DNA of 33,435 bases, taken from positions 1-33,435 of the forward strand of contig NZ_JAUYAW010000004.1 in the NCBI RefSeq assembly GCF_030693405.1, given 5' to 3'. Position 1 is the stretch's first letter. Each line of letters begins with the position of its first letter. The translations under genes were made by a program, and so were the position numbers. Shown here piece by piece: positions 1 to 7,984 of this stretch. The DNA is from Phenylobacterium sp. (lineage in GTDB: Bacteria; Pseudomonadota; Alphaproteobacteria; Caulobacterales; Caulobacteraceae). The notes beneath the pieces were generated by a model that worked only from the letters and a program-made list of their open reading frames with translations, did no database searches and was not told where the DNA came from.

Positions 1-2
1 CG

Positions 3-1551
3 AGGCCGTGTGAAAACGCTGTGCCGTAAGTTCTGACCCTTAGCACGCGGTTTAGCGATCAGGCTTGGATGGCCCGGATCAGTTGTTTGGCGCCGAGGAT
101 CTGGATCATCCTCTTCAGATTGTAGGCCAGGACGTGGAGGCTCATCTCCGTTCGGACCTTTTCGAGGGTCTTTGTCAGGAAGTGGGTGCTTCCCATCCAG
201 GATTTGAGGGTCCCGAAGGGGTGCTCAACGGTCTGCCGGCGGATGCCCATGGCGTTGGGCATGCGGTTGAGCCGCGCCTGCATCTGGTCCATGACGCCCT
301 CGTGCTTCCAGCGCTTGAGCCGCTTCAACTTGTCGGGCGTGCACCTCGGCTTGAGCGGACAGGTGAAACAGGCCGTCAGGTGGCGGTAGTGGTCGATGTC
401 GTCCTTGCGATCTGATCGCGTCGCGCCCTTGGTCAGCTGTTGTCCCGCCGGGCAGGTGTAATGATCGTTTCCAGAGTCGTAGACGAAGTCGCTTCGGGTG
501 AAGAGGCCGCGCTCGCTGGGCCACACGGTCTTGGGGACGCAGGGCAGCACGCCGGTTCCCTCGCAGGCCAGCACCTGCTCGCCATTGAAGTAGCCCCGAT
601 CTGCCAGGGCAGTGAGCTGTTCGCATCCGGTTGCGGCCAGGGCCTTCAGCGCCATCGGCTCCAGCTGGGTCCTGTCGTGGCCTAGGTTGGTGACCTCATG
701 CGCCACGATCAGGTGGTGCTCGGCATCGACCGCGGTCTGCACGTTGTAGCCGACGATGCCTGTTCCTCGGCCGCTGGTCGCCATTGAGCGGGCGTCTCGA
801 TCAGTGAGGGAGATCTGCTTGTCCGGAGCGGCCTGGACCTGCTCCTGCATCGCCTTCAAGTCCTGCATCTGGCGGCGGAGACCTGCAATCTTCTCACCGA
901 TGCGGTCGGTCCTGGCTTCGGCGATGTCCCCGTCTTCGCCATCGGCCCGGTCCAGGGCGGCGAGATAGCGGGCGATGCTGGCGTCGACCTGCTCCATGCG
1001 CTTGGCGACCTTGGTCGCCGTGAAGTTCTTGTCGCGATTGTTCACCGCTTTGAACTTGCTGCCGTCGATCGCCACCACGGCCTTGGTGAACAGCTCCAGG
1101 CGGCGGCAAAGCTCGATGAACTGCCCACAGGCCGCCCGGATCGCCACACCGTTGTCCCGGCGGAAATCGGCAATGGTCTTGAAGTCCGGAGCCAGCCGTC
1201 CCGTCAGCCACATCAGCTCGATGTTGCGCTGAGCTTCGCGCTCGAGCCGCCGGCTCGACTGGACGCGGTTGAGGTAGCCGTAGAGGTAGATCTTCAGCAG
1301 GGTCGCGGGATGATAGGCGGGACGCCCCGTCGCCGCCGGCCGCACGCCGTCAAAACCAAGCGCCGCCAGGTCCAACTCGTCGATGAAGGCCTCGACCACC
1401 CGGACCGGGTTGTCCTCGGCCACGTAATCGTCCAGCGAAGCCGGCAACAGGAACGACTGGCGCCGATCCTCACCCTCAACGAAACGCCCCATGACCAGCC
1501 CTCCGAACGATGGCCGATTCTAGCTAAATTCGCGGCGTTTTCACACAGCCT
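3..1551 (-). mobile_element. IS1182-family insertion sequence
   Basis: One transposase gene is flanked by imperfect terminal inverted repeats. The left end (3-23) and the reverse complement of the right end (1531-1551) share a perfect 12-base core, GTGTGAAAACGC, inside a 21-base match with three mismatches. The transposase fills nearly all of the space between them, as is normal for a complete IS of about 1.55 kb. The left end lies at the edge of the window, so the target-site duplication cannot be checked and the exact terminal base is uncertain. The reading frame is intact, so the element may be active. It sits directly upstream of xseA. Confidence 0.85.
59..1492 (-). CDS. IS1182-family DDE transposase
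   Basis: This 477-residue protein catalyses cut-and-paste movement of the surrounding IS. The N-terminal part (about 1-120) looks like the DUF772 domain of IS5/IS1182 transposases. The catalytic DDE triad is visible as D143 (AIDGSKFKAVNN), D298 (ALADRGYF) and E423 (VEHPFGTLKSW). A charged, probably coiled-coil insertion (about 163-225) separates the first Asp from the rest of the core. A cysteine group (C347, C375, C378, C384) resembles the zinc-binding cluster common in this family. The length is typical and there is no frameshift. It is transcribed away from xseA. Confidence 0.93.
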   Translation of the reverse strand: MGRFVEGEDRRQSFLLPASLDDYVAEDNPVRVVEAFIDELDLAALGFDGVRPAATGRPAYHPATLLKIYLYGYLNRVQSSRRLEREAQRNIELMWLTGRLAPDFKTIADFRRDNGVAIRAACGQFIELCRRLELFTKAVVAIDGSKFKAVNNRDKNFTATKVAKRMEQVDASIARYLAALDRADGEDGDIAEARTDRIGEKIAGLRRQMQDLKAMQEQVQAAPDKQISLTDRDARSMATSGRGTGIVGYNVQTAVDAEHHLIVAHEVTNLGHDRTQLEPMALKALAATGCEQLTALADRGYFNGEQVLACEGTGVLPCVPKTVWPSERGLFTRSDFVYDSGNDHYTCPAGQQLTKGATRSDRKDDIDHYRHLTACFTCPLKPRCTPDKLKRLKRWKHEGVMDQMQARLNRMPNAMGIRRQTVEHPFGTLKSWMGSTHFLTKTLEKVRTEMSLHVLAYNLKRMIQILGAKQLIRAIQA

Positions 1552-1628
1552 GGGTCGTTTGCGGTCATTATCTTAGACGCCCAAAGCGGACCTTCGAGCT
1601 CCCCGGCAGTTTTTCCCCTCTCCCGGTT

Positions 1629-1655
1629 TTGCCCCACCGCGAGACCAGCTAGCTT
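1629..1655 (+). promoter_or_regulatory. Candidate xseA promoter (leaderless type)
   Basis: TTGCCCC (1629-1635), a 12-nt spacer and GCTAGCTT (1648-1655) resemble the Caulobacter housekeeping consensus TTGACGS-N10-14-GCTANAWC. Only 6 nt separate the -10 element from the xseA ATG, and no Shine-Dalgarno is present, so transcription would start at or next to the start codon. The IS right end is about 80 bp upstream, so this promoter is intact. Confidence 0.4.
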
Positions 1656-1661
1656 CGCGCC

Positions 1662-3239
1662 ATGAGCGACGCCGCGCCTGACTCCAACGCCCAGCCCTAT
1701 TCGGTCTCCGAGCTCGCCTTTGCGCTCAAGCGCACGCTGGAGGACCGGTATGGCTTCGTGCGCCTGCGCGGGGAGCTGTCTAAGGTCACCCATCATGGCA
1801 ATGGCCACGTCTATCTGACCCTGAAGGATGAGCGCGCCGCCATTGACGGGGTGGTCTGGAAGGGCTCGGTGCGCGGCCTGTCCATCCGGCCCGAACAGGG
1901 GCTGGAGGTGATCGTCACCGGCAAGATCACCACCTTCCCGGCCGGCTCGCGCTATCAGATCGTCATCGAGACCATGGAGGCCGCCGGCGTCGGCGCCCTT
2001 TTGGCCCAGCTAGAGCGGCTGAAAGCGAAGCTCGCGGCCGAGGGGCTGTTCGAGCCCTCCCGCAAACGTCCCCTGCCCGGCATGCCCGCCGTCATCGGCG
2101 TAGTGACCAGCCCGACCGGGGCTGTGATCCGCGACATCCTGCACCGCATCCGCGACCGCTGGCCCTGCCGGGTCATCGTCTGGCCGGTGGTGGTCCAGGG
2201 GGAGCAGGCGGCGTCACAGGTCAGCGCGGCCATTCGCGGCTTCTGTGATCTGCCGGCCCATGGCGACCTGCCCCGCCCTGACATCATCATCGTCGCCCGG
2301 GGCGGCGGGTCGGTGGAGGACCTGTGGGCCTTCAATGACGAGGCCCTGGTGCGCGCCGTGGCGGCCGCCGACATTCCGATCATCTCGGCGGTGGGGCACG
2401 AAACCGACACCACCCTGATCGACTTCGTCTCCGACCGTCGGGCGCCGACGCCCACGGCGGCCGCCGAGATGGCCACACCGGTGCTGGCCGAGTTGCGGGC
2501 GGGCCTGAGCGACCTGCACGCCCGCCTGCACCGCTGTGGCGGTCGCGTGGTGGAGGACCGCCAGGGCCGGGTGCAGAGCGCCGGCCGCAGCCTGGCGCGG
2601 GTTCCTGACCTGGTGGAGATGGCCGCCCAGCGCTTCAACCTGGCCGCCGGCCGGCTGACCGCCGCCCTGCAGCGGAACGCCGCGGCCCATGAGCGCGATC
2701 TGGTCCGGGTGGCCTCGCGCCTGTCGGCCGGCCTGCTGCTGCGCCCCCAGGAAGCGCAAGCCCAGAAGGTTCAACTACTCAGCGGGCGGCTGACGAGTGG
2801 CCTGCAGCGCAACGCCGCCGACCATGGCCGCGACCTCGCCCGCATCTCCGCCCGCCTGACGCCGGCCCTGCTGGCCAGGCCCCAGGCGACCCAGCGCCAG
2901 CAGCTGGACGCGCTCTCCGCCCGGCTGGACCCGGCGCTGGCGCGGACCACCGAGCGACTGGCCGAACGGCTGGCGGCGGTGGAAAAGCTGCGCCAGTCCC
3001 TGAACCCCGACCGCCCCCTCTCCCGGGGCTTTGCGCGGGTCCACCGTGCCGATGGCAGTCTGGCGCGGGAGGGCGCGGCTCTCTTGCCCGGAGAGGCTGT
3101 CTCCCTGGTCTTCGCCGATACGAGCCGCCACGCGGTGATCGACGGGGACGCGGCTGCGGCCCGCCCGATCCCTGAGGCCCGGCCCAAACCCCGCAAGCCT
3201 TCGCCACCGGCCTCAACCGCGCAGGGCGATCTCTTCTAG
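1662..3239 (+). CDS. xseA: Exodeoxyribonuclease VII large subunit
   Basis: XseA is the catalytic subunit of exonuclease VII, which with several XseB subunits degrades single-stranded DNA into oligonucleotides during repair. Residues about 12-108 form the N-terminal OB-fold. The Exonuc_VII_L core follows, with the family blocks [13 protein letters not shown] (148-160), [16 protein letters not shown] (212-227) and [27 protein letters not shown] (243-269). At 525 residues it is longer than the roughly 450 of E. coli XseA. The extra length comes from a helical region that holds a 45-residue tandem repeat, and from a Pro/Lys-rich tail. The ATG has no ribosome-binding site but has a -10-like element 6 nt upstream. 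No xseB lies in the window. Confidence 0.96.
   Translation: MSDAAPDSNAQPYSVSELAFALKRTLEDRYGFVRLRGELSKVTHHGNGHVYLTLKDERAAIDGVVWKGSVRGLSIRPEQGLEVIVTGKITTFPAGSRYQIVIETMEAAGVGALLAQLERLKAKLAAEGLFEPSRKRPLPGMPAVIGVVTSPTGAVIRDILHRIRDRWPCRVIVWPVVVQGEQAASQVSAAIRGFCDLPAHGDLPRPDIIIVARGGGSVEDLWAFNDEALVRAVAAADIPIISAVGHETDTTLIDFVSDRRAPTPTAAAEMATPVLAELRAGLSDLHARLHRCGGRVVEDRQGRVQSAGRSLARVPDLVEMAAQRFNLAAGRLTAALQRNAAAHERDLVRVASRLSAGLLLRPQEAQAQKVQLLSGRLTSGLQRNAADHGRDLARISARLTPALLARPQATQRQQLDALSARLDPALARTTERLAERLAAVEKLRQSLNPDRPLSRGFARVHRADGSLAREGAALLPGEAVSLVFADTSRHAVIDGDAAAARPIPEARPKPRKPSPPASTAQGDLF
2649..2918 (+). repeat. 135-bp in-frame tandem repeat inside xseA
   Basis: Two consecutive 135-bp units (2649-2783 and 2784-2918) encode 45-residue repeats at residues 330-374 and 375-419. 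Both follow the pattern GRLT..LQRNAA.H.RDL followed by RLS/RLT, LL.RPQ and a Gln-rich stretch. A third, degenerate partial unit starts with ARLDPAL. The repeats lie in the predicted helical arm of XseA. Confidence 0.85.
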
Positions 3240-3281
3240 GGCGTGGCGCGCCCCGGGGTCTGTTCGAGGCCGCGCCCCCGC

Positions 3282-3289
3282 GCTACATT
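3282..3289 (+). promoter_or_regulatory. Candidate -10 element of the DUF2093 gene
   Basis: GCTACATT matches GCTANAWC at seven of eight positions and lies exactly 6 nt before the ATG at 3296, the same spacing as for xseA and hisN. The possible -35 (TTCGAGG, 3263-3269) is weak. A transcript from here would be leaderless. Confidence 0.35.
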
Positions 3290-3295
3290 GGCGCG

Positions 3296-3520
3296 ATGAA
3301 CGCCCATGACCGAGACCTCTCCGGCAAGCCCGCCGAGCTTGCCGTGCTGCACTATGGCGACGGCGAGTTCGTCGTCCTCAAGCCCGGCCGCCATGTGGTG
3401 TGCGCCGTCTCCGGCGTGAAGATCCCCCTCCAGGCCCTGCGCTACTGGAGCCCGGCCCTCCAGGAGGCCTATGCCGGTCCGGCCGAGGCCTATGCCCGCT
3501 GGAAGGAAACCAGCAGCTGA
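3296..3520 (+). CDS. DUF2093 domain-containing protein
   Basis: This 74-residue protein matches the small alphaproteobacterial DUF2093 family, with the typical blocks LHYGDGEFVVLKPG, V.CAVSG..IPL..LRYWS and QEAYAGP.EA. The function of the family is not known. There is no signal peptide or membrane segment, so it is probably cytosolic. Its stop codon overlaps the probable CTG start of the M23 peptidase gene, so the two are likely cotranscribed and translationally coupled. The ATG has no clear ribosome-binding site and may be translated from a leaderless mRNA. Confidence 0.88.
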   Translation: MNAHDRDLSGKPAELAVLHYGDGEFVVLKPGRHVVCAVSGVKIPLQALRYWSPALQEAYAGPAEAYARWKETSS

Positions 3521-4368
3521 GCTACGCCCCGCATCGTCGCGCCGCACTCCTGAGCGGGCTGGCCGCCCTGGCCGCGCCGAGCCTGGCCAGGTCCCAGGGT
3601 CCCGGGCCATCGCTGCGACTGGCCGGACGGTTCATGCAGGGCGGCGTGGCGGTGGGTGAGACCGCCCCGGGCGCGGCCCTCTATCTCGACGACGCAGCCG
3701 TGGGCGCCGCCGGCCCGGACGGCTGGTTCATCATCGGCTTTGATCGCGACGCCCCGTCCACACAGGTCCTTCGCGTGGTCGCCGAAGGCGGCGAGACCGC
3801 CCGTCCCGTGACCCTGCAACCCGGCGACTTCGACATTCAGCGGATCAACGGCCTGCCAGCCAACCAGGTCTCGCCCACCGATCCCGACCTGTTGGCCCGC
3901 ATCCGCGCCGAGGCCGAGCGCAAGCAGGCGGGCTTCGCCAGCCAGGCGGCGCGCACCGACTTCCGCGGCGGCTTCATCCCGCCGCTCGCGAGCTACCGCC
4001 TGTCGGGGCGGTTCGGCGGCCAGCGGATCCTGAACGGCGTGCCGGCAAGGCCGCACTATGGCGTCGACATGGCTGCGCCGCGGGGAACGCCGATCCTGGC
4101 CCCGGCCGGCGCCCTGGTGTCCTTCGCCGAGACCGGCCTGCACTATGAGGGCGGGCTGGTCATGCTCGACCATGGCCAGGGGCTGGTCACCGCCTATCTG
4201 CACATGTCGCGCCTGGACGTGACCGCGGGCCAGTCGGTGGTCCAGGGTCAGGTGATCGGCGCGGTGGGCGCCGAGGGCCGGGCCACCGGGCCGCACCTGT
4301 GCTGGCGGATGAAGTGGCGCGACCGCAACCTCAATCCCATGAGCCTGGTGGGCTTCAGCGCCGCCTGA
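3517..4368 (+). CDS. M23-family metallopeptidase, exported
   Basis: This is a LytM/M23-type endopeptidase (283 residues from the start chosen), probably acting on peptidoglycan cross-bridges in the periplasm. A signal peptide is visible near residues 7-27 (RRAALLSGLAALAAPSLARS). The C-terminal M23 domain has H180 and D184 (HYGVD), H229 (YLHMSRL) and H260 in GPHLCW. The position that is normally the third zinc ligand (HxH) is C262. The frame has no ATG, GTG or TTG between the upstream GTG at 3400, deep in the DUF2093 gene, and an ATG at 3631 that would remove the signal peptide. CTG at 3517 has GGAAGGA 9 nt upstream and overlaps the previous stop as CTGA, so I chose it. The domain call is firm; the start is an inference. 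Confidence 0.88.
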   Translation: MSYAPHRRAALLSGLAALAAPSLARSQGPGPSLRLAGRFMQGGVAVGETAPGAALYLDDAAVGAAGPDGWFIIGFDRDAPSTQVLRVVAEGGETARPVTLQPGDFDIQRINGLPANQVSPTDPDLLARIRAEAERKQAGFASQAARTDFRGGFIPPLASYRLSGRFGGQRILNGVPARPHYGVDMAAPRGTPILAPAGALVSFAETGLHYEGGLVMLDHGQGLVTAYLHMSRLDVTAGQSVVQGQVIGAVGAEGRATGPHLCWRMKWRDRNLNPMSLVGFSAA

Positions 4369-4376
4369 AGGGCGCT

Positions 4377-5306
4377 TTAGCGTCGCTTGCGGGCGTAGGT
4401 TTCGGCCGGCCAGCGCTTGTGGACCCAGAACCATTCGGCCGGCCGCTCGGCGATCCGCTCTTCCATGAAGGTGTTGATCCGCTCCACCGAGCGGGCGATG
4501 TCGGCGGCCCGGTCGCCGGTGACCAGCGGCTTGATCGGCGGATGGACGATAACCCGGAAGCGGGCCTTGCCCAGGCGCTGGACCGACATGGGCTGCAAGA
4601 CGGTGTCGAACCGCAGGGCCAGGCGCGAGGGCCCCGGCGCCGTATGGGCCAGCCGGCCAAAGAAGGGCGCGGCCACCCCGCCATTGAACTTCTGATCGTT
4701 CATCAGGGCCACCGACTCCCCGCGCCCCAGGGCGTCGAGCAGCTCCCGGGCTCCGTCGCCGCCCTTGGGCGCAAACAGCCGCACCCCGTAGCGGAAGCGG
4801 TTGTCGCGGATGCGCTTGTCGAAATAGGGGTTGTTCGCCGCCCGGTAGGTCATGTGGCAGACCACGCCCGAATGGGCGATGACCGCAGGCATGATCTCCC
4901 AGTTGGACAGGTGGCCGGAGACGAAGACCACCGGCTCGGCGGTGCGGGCGATCTCGGCCAGGCGCTCGGCGTTGACGATCTCGATCCGGTCGCCGGCCGC
5001 CACGATGCGGTCGATGATGGGAAATTCCGCAAAGGTCCGTCCGACCTGGCGCCACTGCTCGGCCGCCAGGGCGTCGATCTCCGAAGGCGGCAGATCCGGA
5101 AAGGCGATCTGAAGATTGCGCACCGCCACCCGGTGGGCGCTGGTCATCGGCCCCAGGCGGCCCAGGGCCGCGGCCCCGAAATCCGAGACCGCGTCGATGG
5201 GAAACAGCCGCGCCAGAGCGGTGATGGCGTCATAGGCGGCCACCTCCAGGCGCCAGGCAAGCCGCCGGGCGAAGGTCTGGACCAGGGAGGATCGGGCGCG
5301 GGCCAT
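4377..5306 (-). CDS. LpxL/HtrB-like lysophospholipid acyltransferase
   Basis: This protein belongs to the LPLAT/LABLAT family (lipid A late acyltransferases LpxL/LpxM). These enzymes transfer a fatty acyl chain from acyl-ACP to a lipid A precursor at the inner membrane. The catalytic HX4(D/E) motif is HLSNWE, about residue 130 from the start chosen. Conserved downstream blocks are MTYRAANNPYFDKRI and ALMNDQKFNGGVAAPFFG, and the C-terminal W.HKRWP is typical. The frame could extend to 5387, but the ATG at 5306 (MARARSSLVQ) is preceded by an AGAGGG sequence and begins a family-like N-terminus; it gives 309 residues. It is divergent from the XRE regulator. The exact acceptor cannot be told from the sequence. 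Confidence 0.88.
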   Translation of the reverse strand: MARARSSLVQTFARRLAWRLEVAAYDAITALARLFPIDAVSDFGAAALGRLGPMTSAHRVAVRNLQIAFPDLPPSEIDALAAEQWRQVGRTFAEFPIIDRIVAAGDRIEIVNAERLAEIARTAEPVVFVSGHLSNWEIMPAVIAHSGVVCHMTYRAANNPYFDKRIRDNRFRYGVRLFAPKGGDGARELLDALGRGESVALMNDQKFNGGVAAPFFGRLAHTAPGPSRLALRFDTVLQPMSVQRLGKARFRVIVHPPIKPLVTGDRAADIARSVERINTFMEERIAERPAEWFWVHKRWPAETYARKRR

Positions 5307-5356
5307 GCCCTCTACTAGTCTCGCCCTGCGGCTATGTGCAACGCGAACCGCAGTCG

Positions 5357-5407
5357 CTTGGCGCGCGACTTGCCAAGTTTGGCCCACACCGTCCCCCTTC
5401 GGGACGG
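5357..5407. promoter_or_regulatory. Two palindromes upstream of the XRE regulator
   Basis: CTTGGC-N9-GCCAAG (5357-5377) is followed by a perfect 7-bp hairpin, CCGTCCC-CCTTC-GGGACGG (5389-5407). Both lie in the divergent spacer between the acyltransferase and XRE-regulator genes. The first could be an operator. The second would be a hairpin in the 5' leader of the regulator, about 32 nt before its ATG. Confidence 0.4.
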
Positions 5408-5439
5408 CTCAGCTTCTTAACCACAAGGGGGCAAGAGAC

Positions 5440-5820
5440 ATGGGCAATGAGATTGACGTCCACCTGGGTAAGCGTCTCCGTCGTCGGCGCCGTCTGCTCG
5501 GCCTGACACAACAGCAGCTGGCTGGCGCCTGCGGGGTCCGCTTCCAGCAGATCCAGAAGTACGAGTGCGGCGCCAACCGGATTTCGGCCGCCCGCCTGTG
5601 GCAGCTGTCCGAAGCCCTCGAAGTCCCCGTGGCCTACTTCTACGACGGCCTCTCGGCCGCGGCCCAGGCGCGCGACGCGGCCTGCGACAGCGGCGGCGAG
5701 GTGCTGGCGAGCAAGGAGACCATGGACCTGATCCGGGCCTATTATCAGCTGGGTGAACGGCCCCGCCGACGGCTCCTGGACCTGGCCAAATCCCTCAACG
5801 GCGACAGCGAGCACGGCTGA
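5440..5820 (+). CDS. XRE-family helix-turn-helix regulator
   Basis: This is a 126-residue DNA-binding protein with a Cro/C1-type helix-turn-helix at about residues 10-65. Its blocks are GKRLRRRRRLLGLTQQQLA, GVRFQQIQKYECGANRIS and LWQLSEALEVPVAYFYDGL. This N-terminal arrangement, with a short C-terminal helical part, is widespread in Caulobacterales and other alphaproteobacteria. The C-terminal region (about 90-120) may be a dimerisation or ligand segment. The frame continues upstream to 5305, but the ATG at 5440 has an AAGGGGG-type ribosome-binding site and starts the conserved domain. Target genes are unknown. Palindromes upstream suggest autoregulation, which is inference. Confidence 0.9.
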   Translation: MGNEIDVHLGKRLRRRRRLLGLTQQQLAGACGVRFQQIQKYECGANRISAARLWQLSEALEVPVAYFYDGLSAAAQARDAACDSGGEVLASKETMDLIRAYYQLGERPRRRLLDLAKSLNGDSEHG

Positions 5821-5859
5821 ACCGGCGGTCCCGTCCGATCATTCGGGCTCAGGCGGGAT

Positions 5860-5887
5860 TTGACCGGGCGGCCGGGCGGGCTAAACG
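5860..5887 (+). promoter_or_regulatory. Candidate leaderless promoter of hisN
   Basis: TTGACCG, a 13-nt spacer and GCTAAACG (5880-5887) fit the Caulobacter housekeeping consensus well. The -10 element ends 6 nt before the ATG at 5894, so transcription is expected to begin at or within a base of the start codon. Confidence 0.5.
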
Positions 5888-5893
5888 GGGGCC

Positions 5894-6718
5894 ATGCTGA
5901 CCCCTGACCGTCTGACCGCCCTCGAGGACGTGATCCTCGAGTTCAACCAGGCCGCCGCCGATGTGGCCCTGCCCCTGTTCCGCGCCGACCATGGCCTGGA
6001 GAACAAGGGCGGCGCCCCCGGCCTGAACGCCTTTGACCCGGTCACCGCCGCCGACCGCGGCGCAGAGGCGGCGATCCGGCGACTGATCGCTCAGCGCTTC
6101 CCCGACCACGGGGTGATCGGCGAGGAATATGGCGAGGACCGGCCCGACGCCGAGTTCGTCTGGGTTCTCGACCCCATCGACGGCACCCGCGCCTTTGTAT
6201 CTGGCCTGCCGCTCTGGTGCGTTCTGATCGGCCTGCGGCATCAGGGCCGTCCCGTTCTGGGATCGATCGGCCAGCCCTATCTGGATGAGGTCTATCTGGG
6301 TCATGCCGGCGGCTCGCGGCTGGTGTCCCGCGGCGCCTCGCGGCCCCTGAAGGTGCGGGCCTGTCCCAAGCTCACCGACGCCACCATCTCCTCCACCGAC
6401 CCTGAGGCCTGCTTCAACGGCGCCGAGCTGGGCGCCTGGACCCAGGTCCGGGCGGCCACGCGCCTGACGAGGCTCGGCCTCGACGCCTACGCCTACGCCA
6501 TGGTGGCGGCCGGAACGATGGACATCGTCGTCGAGGCCGGCCTCAAGTCCTGGGACATCGAAGCGGCCATTCCGGTGATCGAAGGCGCCGGCGGCCTGGT
6601 CACCGACTGGCGCGGCGCGCCAGTGGGTCAGGCCGGCGGCCAGGTGGTCATCGTCGGCGATCAGGCCTGCCTGGACGAGGCCCTGGTGGCCCTCAGGCGC
6701 TCGGCGACGACCCGCTAG
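5894..6718 (+). CDS. hisN: Inositol monophosphatase-family histidinol-phosphatase
   Basis: This is a Mg2+/Li+-sensitive phosphatase-fold enzyme of 274 residues. Metal-binding motifs are E77/E78 (GEEYGED), D93 and D96 (LDPIDGTRAF) and D221 (SWDIEAAIPVIEGAGG). The DPIDGTRAFVSG form and overall pattern match HisN, which converts histidinol phosphate to histidinol in histidine synthesis in many actinobacteria and alphaproteobacteria. Inositol-1-phosphatase or CysQ-like activity cannot be excluded. No other his gene is present. It overlaps the 3' end of the convergent lysophospholipase gene by 26 bp. A good promoter sits directly before the ATG. Confidence 0.85.
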   Translation: MLTPDRLTALEDVILEFNQAAADVALPLFRADHGLENKGGAPGLNAFDPVTAADRGAEAAIRRLIAQRFPDHGVIGEEYGEDRPDAEFVWVLDPIDGTRAFVSGLPLWCVLIGLRHQGRPVLGSIGQPYLDEVYLGHAGGSRLVSRGASRPLKVRACPKLTDATISSTDPEACFNGAELGAWTQVRAATRLTRLGLDAYAYAMVAAGTMDIVVEAGLKSWDIEAAIPVIEGAGGLVTDWRGAPVGQAGGQVVIVGDQACLDEALVALRRSATTR

Positions 6719-7664
6719 CCACTCTGCCCGCCAGGGCGTCGAGCTCGGCGAAGAAGACCGCGCGCTTGTCGTCGGTCTCCATCAGGATCTCGTGCAGGGC
6801 GCCCTTGACCACCACCAGCCGGCCGTCGGGCAGGCTGCGGGCCACCTGATCCTGGGCGGCGTTGTCCACCAGCTTCTCCTGCTCGGCCTGACAGATGATC
6901 ACCGGGATCGTCACTGAGGCCAGGTTTGAGGGCCTGGCGAAAAAGTCCCCGGCGCGCAGGGCGAAATCCAGCCAGCCCCAGGTGGGCGCCCCCAGCGCCA
7001 GATCCCGATGGGCGGCGACCTGGGCCCGGGCCCGGGAAAACCGCACCCGGTCATGGGTCAGGACATTGTCCTCGAAAGTGTCGTCAAAGGGCTTGCCGGG
7101 ATCGCCCATGACATAGGCCCCGCTCCGCCCCGTCAGCCGGTTCCAGGCCGCCAGCAACTTCACCGCCTTGGGATAGCGGCCGACCCGCACGCCGAGCATG
7201 GGCGCCGACAGCACCGCGCCGACGAACCGCCGGGCCTGCCCCTTGGCCAGCGCCAGCAGGGTCAGGCAGCCGCCCATGGAGTGGCCAATGGCGATCCAGG
7301 GCGCTGGCAGACGGGTTTCGAAATGCGCCAAAAGGGCGTCAAAATCCGCCAAAAAGAGCTCAAAACCGACCGCATGGCCCTTCAGCCGGTCGTCTTCCAG
7401 GTCCCGGTGCGACAGGCCCTGGCCCCGCCAGTCATGGGCCAGCACGACGTAGCCGCGCAGGGTCAGGTCCTCGATGACTTCGTAGTACTTCTCGATCGGT
7501 TCGGTGCGCCCCCCGCTCAGCACCACCGAGCCGCGCACCGCCCCTCTGGCGGGGAACAGGGCGGCCCGCAGCCGCGCGCCTCCTTCGCCCACATACCATT
7601 CCCCCGCCCCGCCGGCGGGGACCGGGGCGGCCGGGATGTCGATGAGCGGCGCCGTTTGAGTCAT
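6693..7664 (-). CDS. Alpha/beta hydrolase (lysophospholipase-like)
   Basis: This is a serine hydrolase of the Hydrolase_4 (lysophospholipase/monoacylglycerol lipase) group, 323 residues. The nucleophile is S129 in GHSMGG, the acid is probably D267 (EKLVDN) and the base H291 (GALHEILME). The oxyanion region is SGGRTEPIEKYYEV, and HDWRGQGLS is the usual block after strand 4. There is no signal peptide, so the enzyme is probably cytosolic. AAGGA lies about 8 nt before the ATG. The gene starts 11 bp after the SCP2-domain gene ends, so the two likely form a transcription unit. The substrate is inferred only from the family. Confidence 0.88.
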   Translation of the reverse strand: MTQTAPLIDIPAAPVPAGGAGEWYVGEGGARLRAALFPARGAVRGSVVLSGGRTEPIEKYYEVIEDLTLRGYVVLAHDWRGQGLSHRDLEDDRLKGHAVGFELFLADFDALLAHFETRLPAPWIAIGHSMGGCLTLLALAKGQARRFVGAVLSAPMLGVRVGRYPKAVKLLAAWNRLTGRSGAYVMGDPGKPFDDTFEDNVLTHDRVRFSRARAQVAAHRDLALGAPTWGWLDFALRAGDFFARPSNLASVTIPVIICQAEQEKLVDNAAQDQVARSLPDGRLVVVKGALHEILMETDDKRAVFFAELDALAGRVASGSSPSA

Positions 7665-7675
7665 GGCGGGGTCCT

Positions 7676-7984
7676 TCAGGCGGCCTGGGAAAAGAGGGTC
7701 TGGATCTGCGACTGCATGGACATGGCCAGACCCATGTTCGACATGCGCATGCGACGGCTCATCAGGGCGGTCATCGGATCGAGCCGGCGGCGGCCAAGGG
7801 CCACGACATCGTCCAGGCTGATCGTCACCACCAGGTCGGCAGGCGCGTCGCGGTTGGTGACCAAGGCCCCATCGATATGGATGAAGCCTGCCCCCTTTAG
7901 GTCGATCTTGACCACATGCGGCAGGGGTTCCCCGGTCCGGAGCGTGTCGGCGATGCGGGTGGTGAGCTGTTCAATCGTGGCCAT
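7676..7984 (-). CDS. SCP2 sterol-binding domain protein
   Basis: This 102-residue protein resembles the SCP2 lipid-binding fold. It has a short N-terminal helix (MATIEQLTTRIADTL), the strand block VVKIDLKGAGFIHIDGALVTN, then DLVVTISLDDVVALGRRRLDPMTALMSRRMRMSNMG, where the DP..A...G/R-type stretch is family-like. Such proteins bind acyl chains or other lipids in a hydrophobic tunnel. The frame could begin at 8068, but the ATG at 7984 has GGGAG five bases upstream and begins the domain. It precedes the lysophospholipase gene and is divergent from the PPOX gene, with a perfect palindrome in the shared spacer. Confidence 0.8.
   Translation of the reverse strand: MATIEQLTTRIADTLRTGEPLPHVVKIDLKGAGFIHIDGALVTNRDAPADLVVTISLDDVVALGRRRLDPMTALMSRRMRMSNMGLAMSMQSQIQTLFSQAA

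Noticed and set aside
3490..5055. 521-codon minus-strand frame over the M23 and acyltransferase genes
   Set aside because: It crosses two recognised genes in another frame and has no family motifs.
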